A stretch of DNA of 64,000 nucleotides, from contig NZ_CP155449.1 in the NCBI RefSeq assembly GCF_040518285.1, positions 3,534,001 through 3,598,000 of the forward strand, given 5' to 3'. The DNA is from Knoellia sp. S7-12. GTDB lineage: Bacteria > Actinomycetota > Actinomycetes > Actinomycetales > Dermatophilaceae. The notes below the pieces were generated by a model. The model searched no databases. It saw nothing but the letters and a program-made list of their open reading frames with translations, and was not told the origin of the DNA. This document shows positions 1 to 8,427 of this stretch, piece by piece (the stretch's first letter is position 1; every line of letters begins with the position of its first letter). A program made the translations under genes and the position numbers.

Positions 1-1
1 C

Positions 2-406
2 CCGGTCATCGACATCGTCGCCGAGACCGTCGCCGCCGCGCAGGCCGCCGTGCCCGGCCTGACGACGCTGGGCATCCTCGCGACGGACGGGACGCTCCGG
101 TCCGAGATCTATCACCGAGCGGCCGGGGCCGCTGGGCTCACCCCCGTCACCCCCGATGACGTCGCCCAGAAGGACGTCATGTCGATGATCTATGACGGGG
201 TCAAGGCGGGTATGCCGGTGGAGCGCGAACGCTTCGACGCTGCGGTGGCGCATTTGCGTGACAAGGGCGCCGGGGCCATCGTGCTCGGCTGCACCGAGTT
301 GTCGATCCTGCAGACCGACCTCCAGGTGGACGAACCGGACATCGTCGACTCCCTCGACGCACTGGCCGCCCGCACGGTCACCCTCGCCGGTGGCCAGCTG
401 CGCTGA
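2..406 (+). CDS. Aspartate/glutamate racemase family protein, 5'-truncated
   Basis: The reading frame is open to the left edge, so the gene starts outside the window; 134 C-terminal residues are visible. The stretch GAGAIVLGCTELSIL carries the C-terminal catalytic-cysteine motif (GCTEL) of cofactor-independent Asp/Glu racemases, in which two cysteines exchange a proton at the alpha carbon. The N-terminal cysteine is off the window. Preceding text (VIDIVAETVAAAQ, LGILATDGT) also fits the second domain of this fold. Substrate cannot be told: Asp, Glu and hydantoin racemases share this end. The stop lies 74 bp before ppk on the same strand. Confidence 0.8.
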   Translation, partial: PVIDIVAETVAAAQAAVPGLTTLGILATDGTLRSEIYHRAAGAAGLTPVTPDDVAQKDVMSMIYDGVKAGMPVERERFDAAVAHLRDKGAGAIVLGCTELSILQTDLQVDEPDIVDSLDALAARTVTLAGGQLR

Positions 407-480
407 GCGCTGGCCATGGGGCGATGACGCACCAAGGACTGCCTCTACTGGCGTTCACCTGAACCTGTCACGATGAACGC

Positions 481-2871
481 ATGACGACGTCGACGACCTC
501 CGCCAGCACCCTCGCACAGGACGGGGGGCCCCAGGCGACCGACAAGGCCGCCGTCGAGGACGCTGGCAGGGCTGGCCAGGCCCCGGATGACGGCACGACC
601 GACGGCACCACCCACGCGACTCACCAGGCCGCGGGGGCATCCGCCGACGCGAGCATCGTGCGAGACGTGTCGATCGCGAGCGCCTCCGCCACCGAGACAC
701 GCGCCAGCCAGCCACGCGCCTCCAACGGTCGCTTCACGCAGACCAGCGCCCAGGACACAGAGGACGACGCTCTGCCAGCAGACCGGTTCCTCGACCGCGA
801 GATCTCGTGGCTTCAGTTCAACGAGCGGGTCCTCCAACTCGCCGCCGACGAGAACGTCCCGCTGCTCGAGCGGGCCCGCTTCCTCGCGATCTTCACGTCC
901 AACCTCGACGAGTTCTTCATGGTGCGCGTCGCCGGCCTCAAGCGCCGCATCGCCACCGGTCTCGCCGTGCGCTCGGCCTCAGGTCTCGAGCCACGCGAGG
1001 TGCTCGAGCAGATCTCCACCGTCGCCCACGAACTCCTCGACCTGCAGGCCCACGTCTATGACGACTTGGTGCAGCCGGCCCTCGAGGACGCCGGCATCCA
1101 GGTCGTCCGCTGGGACGAGCTCTCGCAGGACGAGCAGGTCGAGCTCGGCCAGATGTTCACCGACCGGGTCTTCCCCGTGCTCACCCCGCTCGCCGTCGAC
1201 CCGGCCCACCCTTTCCCCTACATCTCCGGGCTGTCGCTCAACCTCGCCGTGCTACTCGTCAACCCCAAGACCGGCAAGGAGCACTTTGCCCGCGTCAAGG
1301 TCCCCCCGCTCCTCCCCCGCCTCCTCCGGGTGGGCGAGACCGGCTCGGCCGGCGACGTCTACGACGTGCGATTCGTGCCGCTCGAGGACGTCATGGCGGC
1401 CCACCTCGACCAGCTCTTTCCCGGCATGGAGGTGCACGAGCACTACACCTTTCGGGTCACCCGCAACGAGGACCTCGAGGTCGAGGAGGACGACGCCGAG
1501 AATCTCCTCGCCGCCCTCGAGAAGGAGCTGACCCGCCGCCGCTTCGGCCCGCCGGTCCGGCTCGAGGTCGACCGCGAGATGGACGACCACGTCATGGACC
1601 TGCTGGTGCGCGAACTCGGGGTCACCAGCTCAGAGGTCTATCGCCTGCCCGCCCCGCTCGACCTGCGCGGGCTCAACATCATCGCCGACCTCGAGCGCTC
1701 CGACCTGCACTACAAGGCGTTCGTCTCGCGCACCAACAGCGACCTCGCACCGACCGAGAGCGCCAAGGCCCGCGACATCTTCGCGAGCATCCGCAAGCAG
1801 GACGTCCTGCTCCAGCACCCCTACGACTCGTTCTCGACGTCGGTGCAGGCCTTCATCGAGCAGGCCGCCGCCGATCCCAACGTCCTGGCCATCAAGCAGA
1901 CGCTCTATCGCACGAGCGGCGACTCCCCGATCATCGACGCCCTCATCGACGCCGCCGACAGCGGCAAGCAGGTGCTGGCCGTCGTCGAGATCAAGGCCCG
2001 CTTCGACGAGCAGAACAACATCTCCTGGGCCCGCAAGCTCGAGCGCGCCGGCGTCCACGTCGTCTACGGCATCGTCGGCCTGAAGACCCACTGCAAACTC
2101 AGCCTCGTCGTCCGCCAGGAGGAGGACGGTCTGCGCCGCTACTGCCACGTCGGCACCGGCAACTACAACCCCAAGACGGCTCGCCTCTATGAGGACTTCG
2201 GCCTGCTCACCTGCGACCCGCAGGTCGGCGAGGACCTCTCGCGGCTGTTCAACCAGCTCTCTGGCATCGCCCCCCGCACCAAGTTCAAGCGGCTCCTCGT
2301 GGCGCCGCGCTCGGTGCGCACCGGGTTGCTGGAGCGGATCGACGCACAGATCGATCGTGAGGAGGCCAAAACAGGTGCCGGCTACATCGGCTTCAAGGTC
2401 AACTCCATCGTCGATGAGCAGATCATCGATGCGCTCTATCGCGCCTCACGGGCCGGCGTGAAGATCGACGTCTGGGTGCGCGGCATCTCGTCGCTGCGCC
2501 CGGGAGTGAAGGGACTGTCCGAGACCATCACGGTCCACTCGATCCTGGGCCGCTTCCTCGAGCACTCCCGCATCTTCCTCTTCGGCACCGGCGACGACGT
2601 CGAGGCCCTCATCGGCAGCGCCGACATGATGCACCGCAACCTCGACCGCCGCGTCGAGTGCCTGGTGCGCCTCTCCGACCCGCGCCACCTCCATGACCTC
2701 ACCTCGCTCATGGGCAAGGGCATGAGCGGCGACTACTCGCACTGGAGCCTGGGCAGCGACGGCCGCTGGAGCCGCCACCACATCGGCGACGATGGTGAGG
2801 CGCTGGCAGACGTGCAGGCCATGCTCATCGAGATGCATGCGAAGCGGCGACGCAAGGCTCGACGGCGCTGA
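481..2871 (+). CDS. ppk: Polyphosphate kinase 1 with long N-terminal extension
   Basis: PPK1 reversibly moves the gamma-phosphate of ATP onto polyphosphate. The protein has 796 residues against about 690-720 usual for the family. The conserved core starts near residue 98 ([17 protein letters not shown]), then [14 protein letters not shown]. The two phospholipase-D-like halves are clear: KTHCKL with His537 (family: autophosphorylated histidine), [17 protein letters not shown], then [11 protein letters not shown] with His695 and [11 protein letters not shown]. The first ~97 residues are Ala/Thr/Ser/Asp-rich, low complexity and probably disordered. The ATG at 481 opens that extension; a later start near residue 90 would give a normal-length enzyme but no better start codon was found. 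Followed closely by a MutT1-type gene and pstS. Confidence 0.96.
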   Translation: MTTSTTSASTLAQDGGPQATDKAAVEDAGRAGQAPDDGTTDGTTHATHQAAGASADASIVRDVSIASASATETRASQPRASNGRFTQTSAQDTEDDALPADRFLDREISWLQFNERVLQLAADENVPLLERARFLAIFTSNLDEFFMVRVAGLKRRIATGLAVRSASGLEPREVLEQISTVAHELLDLQAHVYDDLVQPALEDAGIQVVRWDELSQDEQVELGQMFTDRVFPVLTPLAVDPAHPFPYISGLSLNLAVLLVNPKTGKEHFARVKVPPLLPRLLRVGETGSAGDVYDVRFVPLEDVMAAHLDQLFPGMEVHEHYTFRVTRNEDLEVEEDDAENLLAALEKELTRRRFGPPVRLEVDREMDDHVMDLLVRELGVTSSEVYRLPAPLDLRGLNIIADLERSDLHYKAFVSRTNSDLAPTESAKARDIFASIRKQDVLLQHPYDSFSTSVQAFIEQAAADPNVLAIKQTLYRTSGDSPIIDALIDAADSGKQVLAVVEIKARFDEQNNISWARKLERAGVHVVYGIVGLKTHCKLSLVVRQEEDGLRRYCHVGTGNYNPKTARLYEDFGLLTCDPQVGEDLSRLFNQLSGIAPRTKFKRLLVAPRSVRTGLLERIDAQIDREEAKTGAGYIGFKVNSIVDEQIIDALYRASRAGVKIDVWVRGISSLRPGVKGLSETITVHSILGRFLEHSRIFLFGTGDDVEALIGSADMMHRNLDRRVECLVRLSDPRHLHDLTSLMGKGMSGDYSHWSLGSDGRWSRHHIGDDGEALADVQAMLIEMHAKRRRKARRR

Positions 2872-2924
2872 GCACGCTGGCCCGCACCCAGTCCATCCCC
2901 GCGGCAGGAACCCTGCCGTGGCGG

Positions 2925-3836
2925 GTGCGCAAGGGTGTGCTCGAAGTCGCCCTCGTCCACCGCCCCCGCTATGACGACTGGTCCTGGCCCAAGGGCAAGC
3001 TCGACCCTGGTGAGGACTGGGCAACCGCTGCCGCCCGCGAGACGCTTGAGGAGACCGGCCTTGAGGTGCGGCTGGGTCGTCCCTTGCCTGAGGCTCGCTA
3101 TCTCATGCTCACCAAGTCGGGCGTGCCCGGCGAGAAGGTCGTGCGCTACTGGGCGTCCACGGTCACCGGCGGCACGGGAGTGCTCGAGAACGAGATCGAC
3201 GCCGTCGAGTGGCTCGAGGTCACTGAGGCCAACGTCCGGCTCGACTACGCCCACGACCGCGAACAGCTGCGGGCGCTCGTCCGCGCCCACGGTGACGCAG
3301 CACTCGACACGTGGCCGCTCGTGGTCGTCCGGCACGCCAAGGCGATGGCGCGCTCGGACTGGAAGGGCGACGATCGCGAGCGCCCGCTCGAGACGCGCGG
3401 ACGCGAACGCGCCGACGCCCTCATCCCGCTGCTCACGGCATACGGGATCACGCGCATCGTCACCTCACCGGCCGTGCGTTGTCTCGACACGATCTCCCCG
3501 TATGCCGTGTGGTCCGGGATCGCGCCCCGGCCCAAGAAGGGTTTGTCCGAGGAGGGCCATGAGGCCGACCCCGACAAGGCCGGGGAGCACGTCGCGCGTG
3601 CTCTCAAGCGGGGCGAGCCGACGGTGCTGTGTTCACACGGGCCGGTGATGGGCGCCCTGCTCGACGCCCTCAGCCCGCGACTCGACCTTGCTGGCGATAG
3701 CGCAGCCGAGACGCTGCACTGCTTCGTGGAGGCCCGTGACGAGGGCCTCCTCAAGGGTGAGGCGATCGTGTGTCATGTCGCCGGGACGGGCGCGGACGCG
3801 CGCATCGTCGCCGTCGAGCGCCACCTCACCCCCTGA
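2925..3836 (+). CDS. Nudix hydrolase fused to SixA-type histidine phosphatase (MutT1-like)
   Basis: Two domains. The Nudix domain (about residues 1-130) has WPKGKLDPGEDWATAAARE..EETG, a good match to the GX5EX7REUXEEXGU box. The histidine-phosphatase domain (about 135-300) begins VVVRHAKA, an RHG-like active site, with the second histidine in VLCSHGPVMGALLD. Mycobacterial MutT1 has this layout and hydrolyses 8-oxo-GTP and diadenosine polyphosphates; the exact substrate here is inferred. The GTG at 2925 is the only canonical start, but it cuts into the first beta-strand: the upstream in-frame codons 2868-2924 read [20 protein letters not shown], which looks like true N-terminal Nudix sequence. 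A CTG start at 2868, overlapping the ppk stop, is possible. Probably cotranscribed with ppk. Confidence 0.88.
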   Translation: MRKGVLEVALVHRPRYDDWSWPKGKLDPGEDWATAAARETLEETGLEVRLGRPLPEARYLMLTKSGVPGEKVVRYWASTVTGGTGVLENEIDAVEWLEVTEANVRLDYAHDREQLRALVRAHGDAALDTWPLVVVRHAKAMARSDWKGDDRERPLETRGRERADALIPLLTAYGITRIVTSPAVRCLDTISPYAVWSGIAPRPKKGLSEEGHEADPDKAGEHVARALKRGEPTVLCSHGPVMGALLDALSPRLDLAGDSAAETLHCFVEARDEGLLKGEAIVCHVAGTGADARIVAVERHLTP

Positions 3837-3876
3837 CCTCGCCCACTCCCGCCCCAACGGGCCAAAGTCGGTGAAA

Positions 3877-3904
3877 GTTCAAGTGACCTGACTCTCACTT
3901 GAAC
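3877..3904. terminator. Perfect 10-bp inverted repeat between mutT1-like gene and pstS
   Basis: GTTCAAGTGA (3877-3886) and TCACTTGAAC (3895-3904) are exact reverse complements around an 8-nt loop, 40 bp after the upstream stop. There is no T-run. It may end the ppk-mutT1 transcript, or be a protein site, since GTTCAAGTGAC resembles a PHO-box unit and lies just upstream of the pstS PHO box. Confidence 0.5.
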
Positions 3905-3930
3905 TACGCGAAAGGCAATGGCCGAACAGC

Positions 3931-3952
3931 GTTCACGCGTCGTTCACCGTTC
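3931..3952 (+). promoter_or_regulatory. PHO box (PhoP-binding direct repeats) upstream of pstS
   Basis: Two adjacent 11-nt units, GTTCACGCGTC (3931-3941) and GTTCACCGTTC (3942-3952), followed by a partial third (CACGG). This matches the 11-nt direct-repeat PHO boxes known for PhoP of Streptomyces and related actinobacteria. The site lies about 100 bp before the pstS start, so activation of pstSCAB under phosphate starvation is inferred. Confidence 0.8.
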
Positions 3953-4052
3953 ACGGGCCATCGCGTCATCGGCCATCCCTACCTTCGCAGTGTCGGGCCG
4001 CAAAGTCGTGGTGTTTCCGGCTCCCCCAGATTCCTTGTGAGAGGTACAGACA

Positions 4053-5024
4053 GTGAAGATTCAGCGTTTCGGCCAGGTGGCGTCCATCGCCCTCATTGGT
4101 TCGTTGAGCCTGGCCGCCTGCGGCGGTCAGAGCAGCGACAGCGGCGGCACCGGCACCGAGTCCGGCAGCACGGCCAACCTGTCCGGCAGCATCGTGACCG
4201 ACGGGTCCAGCACGGTCGGACCCCTGACCGAGGCCGCAGCCGAGCTCTTCATGGGCGACAACAGCGGCGTCCAGATCACCGTCGGCACCTCCGGCACCGG
4301 TGGTGGCTTCAAGAAGTTCTGCGCCGGCCAGTCCGCGATGTCCAACGCTTCGCGCCCGATCAAGGACGAAGAGAAGAAGCTCTGCGCCGACGCCGGCATC
4401 GAGTACCAGGAGCTTGTCGTCGCCAACGACGCCTTGACCGTGGTCGCAAACAAGGAGAACTCGTTCCTCGACTGCCTCACGACCGCCGAGCTCAAGACGT
4501 TGTGGTCCCCCGAGGCCACCGGCAAGATCAAGACTTGGAACCAGGTCAACCCCAAGTTCCCGGCTGACCCGATCAAGCTCTTCGGCCCCGGTACCGACTC
4601 GGGCACCTTCGACTACTTCACCGACGAGATCAACGGTGAGGAAGGCGCCTCACGCACCGACTACGAGGCGTCTGAGGACGACAACGTCATCGTGCAGGGT
4701 GTCTCCGGTGACAAGAACGCTCTCGGGTACTTCGGTTACACCTACTTCGAGGAGAACGCCGACAAGCTGAAGGCCATCAAGGTCGACAACGGCAAGGGCT
4801 GCGTTGAGCCGAGCTCCGAGACGGCTCGTGACGGCTCCTACGCGCCGCTCTCACGCCCCCTCTACATCTACGTCGACAAGAAGGCCTGGGCCAAGCCCGA
4901 GGTCAAGGCGTTCGTGACGTTCTATGTTGAGAAGGACGCGGATGTGGCCAAGGCCGCGAAGTACATCCCGCTGAGCGTCGAGCAGAAGAAGAAGGCCCAG
5001 GAAGAGCTCACCGCACTCGGCTGA
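4053..5024 (+). CDS. pstS: Phosphate ABC transporter substrate-binding lipoprotein PstS
   Basis: Captures inorganic phosphate outside the membrane and delivers it to PstCA. The 323-residue protein has a lipoprotein signal peptide with lipobox LAAC (Cys23). Phosphate-binding family motifs are present: DGSSTVGPLTEAAAE, GTSGTGGGFKKFC, ASRPIKDEE and GTDSGTFDYF. The start is GTG at 4053, preceded by a GAGAGG ribosome site about 8 nt upstream. First gene of pstSCAB, controlled by the PHO box at 3931-3952. Normal length for the family. Confidence 0.96.
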   Translation: MKIQRFGQVASIALIGSLSLAACGGQSSDSGGTGTESGSTANLSGSIVTDGSSTVGPLTEAAAELFMGDNSGVQITVGTSGTGGGFKKFCAGQSAMSNASRPIKDEEKKLCADAGIEYQELVVANDALTVVANKENSFLDCLTTAELKTLWSPEATGKIKTWNQVNPKFPADPIKLFGPGTDSGTFDYFTDEINGEEGASRTDYEASEDDNVIVQGVSGDKNALGYFGYTYFEENADKLKAIKVDNGKGCVEPSSETARDGSYAPLSRPLYIYVDKKAWAKPEVKAFVTFYVEKDADVAKAAKYIPLSVEQKKKAQEELTALG

Positions 5025-5064
5025 CCTGTCCGGCTTACTTCCACTCACACAGGAGCACACCTAG

Positions 5065-6030
5065 GTGTCCACCGCGAACCGGACGGCAGGCCCCCCCTCG
5101 TCGGGGGGCCTGCCCCCGTCCCAGCCCCCGATCTCCCTCAAGGCCTCGTCGCCCCGCTATGGCGAGAAGTTGTTTCTCGGCTTCCTCATGGCCGCAGCAG
5201 GCCTCTCGGTCATCACGACAGTCGGCATCGTGGCCTCGCTCATCCTGCCGACGCTGTCGTTCTTCCGTGAAGTGAGCTTCATCGACTTCATCACCGGGAC
5301 ATCCTGGACACCTCGCTTCGCTCAGAAGTCCTATGGCGTGCTGCCCCTGCTCACGGCAACGGCGTGGACCACGGGCATCGCCCTGGCAGTGTCCATCCCA
5401 CTCGGACTCGGGGCGGCTGTGTTCCTTTCCGAGTACGCCTCCACTCGAGTCCAAAAGTTCTTCAAGCCCACGCTGGAGCTCCTGGCTGGCGTTCCCTCGG
5501 TCGTCTACGGCCTGTTCGCCGTGACGTTCGTCGGACCCGTCGTCCTCAACAACTGGCTGGGGATCAAGGTCGGCACCTTCTCCGTCCTCGCAGCAGGGCT
5601 CGTGCTTGGCGTCATGATCATCCCGACGGTCGCCTCGCTGGCGGAGGACGCCATGAGCGCCGTGCCCCGTGCGCTGCGGGAGGCCTCCTACGGTCTCGGC
5701 GCCAACCGCATGCGCACGGTGCTGCGCGTCGTGTTCCCTGCAGCCATCTCGGGCATCGCGGCCTCGATCGTCCTTGCCCTCAGCCGTGCCGTTGGCGAGA
5801 CCATGATTGTCACGATGGCCGGTGGCGGTCAGGCACAGATGGTGACTGACCCGCGCTCAGGTGGCCAGACCATGACCGCGTTCATCGCGCAGGCCGCTCT
5901 GGGCGACAGTGTCCAAGGCACGACGCAATACAACACCCTGTTCGCAGTGGGTCTCACGCTCTTCGCGATCACCTTGGTCATCAACATGATCAGCATCCGC
6001 TTGGTCAACCGCTTCCGGGAGATCTACTAA
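5065..6030 (+). CDS. pstC: Phosphate ABC transporter permease PstC
   Basis: One of two inner-membrane permeases of the Pst importer. 321 residues with about six membrane segments, the first around residues 32-58 (EKLFLGFLMAAAGLSVIT). The permease-ATPase contact loop is visible as EDAMSAVPRALREASYGLGA. The GTG start at 5065 has AGGAG 9 nt upstream. The N-terminal tail is Pro/Gly/Ser-rich because codons 7-17 form a very strong GC hairpin in the DNA. Overlaps pstA by one base (TAATG). Confidence 0.95.
   Translation: MSTANRTAGPPSSGGLPPSQPPISLKASSPRYGEKLFLGFLMAAAGLSVITTVGIVASLILPTLSFFREVSFIDFITGTSWTPRFAQKSYGVLPLLTATAWTTGIALAVSIPLGLGAAVFLSEYASTRVQKFFKPTLELLAGVPSVVYGLFAVTFVGPVVLNNWLGIKVGTFSVLAAGLVLGVMIIPTVASLAEDAMSAVPRALREASYGLGANRMRTVLRVVFPAAISGIAASIVLALSRAVGETMIVTMAGGGQAQMVTDPRSGGQTMTAFIAQAALGDSVQGTTQYNTLFAVGLTLFAITLVINMISIRLVNRFREIY
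5085..5114 (+). promoter_or_regulatory. 12-bp GC-only-core hairpin at the start of pstC
   Basis: GGCAGGCCCCCC (5085-5096) and GGGGGGCCTGCC (5103-5114) pair perfectly around the loop CTCGTC. It begins 20 nt inside the pstC coding sequence and 61 nt after the pstS stop. It could stabilise the 3' end of pstS mRNA, cause partial termination, or slow translation of pstC, any of which would raise PstS relative to the membrane parts. Confidence 0.7.
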
Positions 6031-6926
6031 TGGCCGCCATCGCGACATCCACCATTCGCCCGCTCTCCGCTGCGGCCCACGGGGAGAAGAACCTTCGTTC
6101 CATCGTGTTTCTCATTGGCCTGTGGCTCTGTCTGGCCTTTGGGATCCTGGTCCTCGTGGTGCTCCTGTTCGAAACGTTCCAAGAGGGACGTCCACGTCTC
6201 GACGGCATGCTCTTCACGAACTACACGTCCCAACTGCGGCCGGAGACGGCCGGGGCCCGGGCGGCCATCCTTGGCTCTGCCATGGTCATCGGGACGACCG
6301 CCGCGCTGGCTTTGCCCCTCGGAGTTGCCGCCGCGGCATACCTGGAGGAGTTCGCCTCCCGTGAGAGCAAGTTCGCCAAGTTTGTGGAGCTGAACGTGCA
6401 GAACCTTGCAGCGGTCCCGGCCATCATCTACGGCATGCTGGCCGCCGCTCTGGCGCTCACGGTCGGCCTCCCCAAGAACACCGTCCTGGCCGGTGGAATC
6501 GCTCTAGCACTCCTGATCCTCCCGGTCGTCATCGTGTCAACCCGCGAGGCCCTCCGCGCCGTCCCCCGCGAAATCAGGCAGGGCTCGCTCGCCCTCGGCG
6601 CCACCCCGATTCAGACCCTGACGCGCCAGACCCTGCCGGCGGCGGTGCCGGGTATCGCGACGGGCACGATCCTGGCCCTGTCCCGCGCTGCCGGAGAGGC
6701 CGCACCGCTGCTGCTGCTGGGTGGCCTGGTGTTCGTCCAGTTCGACCCCAACGGTCTGCTCAGCGGCTTCACCACCATGCCGATCCAGATCTTCAACTGG
6801 GCGGGGCGCTCGCAGGAAGAGTTCCAACAACTCGCCGCAGCAGCGAGCATCCTGCTTCTCGTGCTGCTGATCGCCATGAACGCTGTGGCCATCTTCATCC
6901 GAAACAAGTTCGCGAGCGAGCGATGA
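6030..6926 (+). CDS. pstA: Phosphate ABC transporter permease PstA
   Basis: Second Pst permease, pairing with PstC. 298 residues with a first membrane segment near residues 28-50 and about five more. The EAA-type loop reads [21 protein letters not shown]. The ATG at 6030 overlaps the pstC stop by one base, so translation is coupled. The C-terminus overlaps pstB by 4 bp (ATGA). Confidence 0.95.
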   Translation: MAAIATSTIRPLSAAAHGEKNLRSIVFLIGLWLCLAFGILVLVVLLFETFQEGRPRLDGMLFTNYTSQLRPETAGARAAILGSAMVIGTTAALALPLGVAAAAYLEEFASRESKFAKFVELNVQNLAAVPAIIYGMLAAALALTVGLPKNTVLAGGIALALLILPVVIVSTREALRAVPREIRQGSLALGATPIQTLTRQTLPAAVPGIATGTILALSRAAGEAAPLLLLGGLVFVQFDPNGLLSGFTTMPIQIFNWAGRSQEEFQQLAAAASILLLVLLIAMNAVAIFIRNKFASER

Positions 6927-7834
6927 GCACGCCTGAGGGCCCCAATACTCAGCACTCCCCAAACGAAGGAGCAACCGTGGATTCCACCCCCACGATCCAC
7001 GTCGAGACCAAGGGTCGGACGCCGATCTCGCTCAACAGCAACGGCGAATCCCCCCGGGCGGTCCTCAGCTGTGAGGACGTCAGCGTCTACTACGGCGACT
7101 TCCGCGCCGTGAACGAGGTCAACCTCAACATCGGCGTCCACGAGATCACGGCCCTCATCGGCCCCTCGGGCTGCGGCAAGTCAACGGTGCTCCGTTCGCT
7201 GAACCGCATGAACGACCTCATCCCCGGGACGCGTGTCACCGGCTCGATCAAGTACCACGACATCGACATTTATGGCAAAGAGGTCGACGCCATCGAGGTG
7301 CGTCGCCGGATCGGGATGGTCTTCCAGAAGGCCAACCCCTTCCCGAAGTCGATCTACGACAACATCGCCTATGGCCCCAAGGTCACCGGAATGAAGGTCT
7401 CCAACATGGACGACCTCGTCGAGGAGAGCCTGCGTGGCGCTGCGCTGTGGGACGAGGTCAAGGACAAGCTCAAGCAGTCAGCCTATGGCCTCTCGGGTGG
7501 TCAACAGCAGAGGCTCTGCATCGCCCGCACGATCGCGGTCAAGCCCGAGGTCATCCTCATGGACGAGCCCTGCTCAGCGCTCGACCCGATCGCGACGGCA
7601 CGCATCGAGGACCTCATGGCAGACCTGCGCAAGGAGTACACGATCGTCATCGTGACTCACAACATGCAGCAGGCGGCCCGCGTCGCCGATCGCACGGCCT
7701 TCTTCACGGCTGAGGCGGCCGAGGGCAGCGGCGACCGCACGGGTCACCTGGTGGAGTTCGACCTCACGTCAAAGATCTTCAGCAACCCAGCCGACACGCG
7801 CACCGAGGACTACATCTCGGGCCGCTTCGGCTGA
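6923..7834 (+). CDS. pstB: Phosphate ABC transporter ATP-binding protein PstB
   Basis: ATPase that drives the Pst importer from the cytoplasmic side. Walker A is GPSGCGKST (near residue 80), the ABC signature LSGGQQQRL, Walker [14 protein letters not shown] and the H-loop VTHNMQQ. The ATG at 6923 overlaps the pstA stop, giving 303 residues. The GTG at 6977, 18 codons later, has a much better ribosome site (GAAGGA, 6 nt away) and gives 285 residues, still above the ~250-260 usual length; both starts are plausible. Last gene of the operon, followed by a clear terminator. Confidence 0.95.
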   Translation: MSTPEGPNTQHSPNEGATVDSTPTIHVETKGRTPISLNSNGESPRAVLSCEDVSVYYGDFRAVNEVNLNIGVHEITALIGPSGCGKSTVLRSLNRMNDLIPGTRVTGSIKYHDIDIYGKEVDAIEVRRRIGMVFQKANPFPKSIYDNIAYGPKVTGMKVSNMDDLVEESLRGAALWDEVKDKLKQSAYGLSGGQQQRLCIARTIAVKPEVILMDEPCSALDPIATARIEDLMADLRKEYTIVIVTHNMQQAARVADRTAFFTAEAAEGSGDRTGHLVEFDLTSKIFSNPADTRTEDYISGRFG

Positions 7835-7863
7835 GCTCGTCGCGCCGGCTCATGTCGGCAACA

Positions 7864-7901
7864 CAGAACACGTCGTGCAGCAGGAGGCACGACGTGTTCT
7901 G
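7864..7901. terminator. Bidirectional terminator after pstB
   Basis: A 15-bp perfect stem (7864-7878 with 7887-7901) around the loop AGCAGGAG. It lies 29 bp after the pstB stop and 45 bp before the end of the opposing ArsR gene, so it can serve both. Confidence 0.85.
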
Positions 7902-7945
7902 CTGTCCGGACCGGATGACCAAGCCACCTGGCGCTCGTCAACTGC

Positions 7946-8305
7946 TCAGCCGAGGAGCTGCGCCATGACGGCAAGCGCTCCTGGCGCGACCCTGTAGTAG
8001 ACCCAGTGACCCCGGCGTTCGGAAAGCAGAAGTCCCGCTTCGCGCAGCTTCTTCAGATGGTGTGAGACCGTCGGCTGAGACACCCCGACGTCCTGGATGT
8101 CGCACACGCACGCTTCGCCGCTCGGTGATGAGGCGATGTTCGACAGCAGTCGCAGCCGGACAGGATCTCCCAGTGCCTTGAACACGGCGGCCGCCCGCTC
8201 CGCCTCGTCGACACTGAGGGGAGCGCTCGTCAACGCGGTGCTACCTCCTACCGTCTCGGATCGGTGCATTCCGGGCGCTTCGAGGACCGGCAAAGGATTC
8301 GACAT
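7946..8305 (-). CDS. ArsR/SmtB family metalloregulator
   Basis: 119-residue winged-helix repressor. The recognition region reads VSQPTVSHHLKKLREAGLL, followed by the beta-wing RRGHWVYYRVAPGAL. The CVC pair in EACVCDIQDVGVSQP sits at the start of the DNA-binding helices, where As(III)-sensing ArsR proteins carry thiols; this supports arsenite/antimonite sensing, but a third cysteine is not obvious. ATG at 8305. Divergent from the flavoprotein-MFS operon, with repeats in the shared intergenic region, so it probably represses that operon and itself. Confidence 0.88.
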   Translation of the reverse strand: MSNPLPVLEAPGMHRSETVGGSTALTSAPLSVDEAERAAAVFKALGDPVRLRLLSNIASSPSGEACVCDIQDVGVSQPTVSHHLKKLREAGLLLSERRGHWVYYRVAPGALAVMAQLLG

Positions 8306-8314
8306 GCGTCTATC

Positions 8315-8364
8315 TTGACATCTGTCGATACGGCTTGCAAGATGGCATCTGTCGCCATATCGAC
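8315..8364 (+). promoter_or_regulatory. Promoter and repeated operator elements between ArsR gene and flavoprotein operon
   Basis: On the plus strand TTGACA (8315-8320), 17 nt, then CAAGAT (8338-8343) forms a plausible promoter. The 9-mer CATCTGTCG occurs twice (8319-8327 and 8346-8354), and GTCGATA (8324-8330) is mirrored by TATCGAC (8358-8364). The repeats straddle the promoter, as expected for an ArsR operator. Confidence 0.6.
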
Positions 8365-8427
8365 GACGATCGAATCAGCACCCAGTGGGCCGCTTGGACC
8401 CCAGGTGCCAAAGTCTGGAGGATGTCC

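Noticed and set aside
3899..4567. 222-residue plus-strand frame over the PHO box and the start of pstS
   Set aside because: Overlaps a certain gene in another frame; Arg/Gly/His-rich composition typical of frame shadows in G/C-rich DNA.
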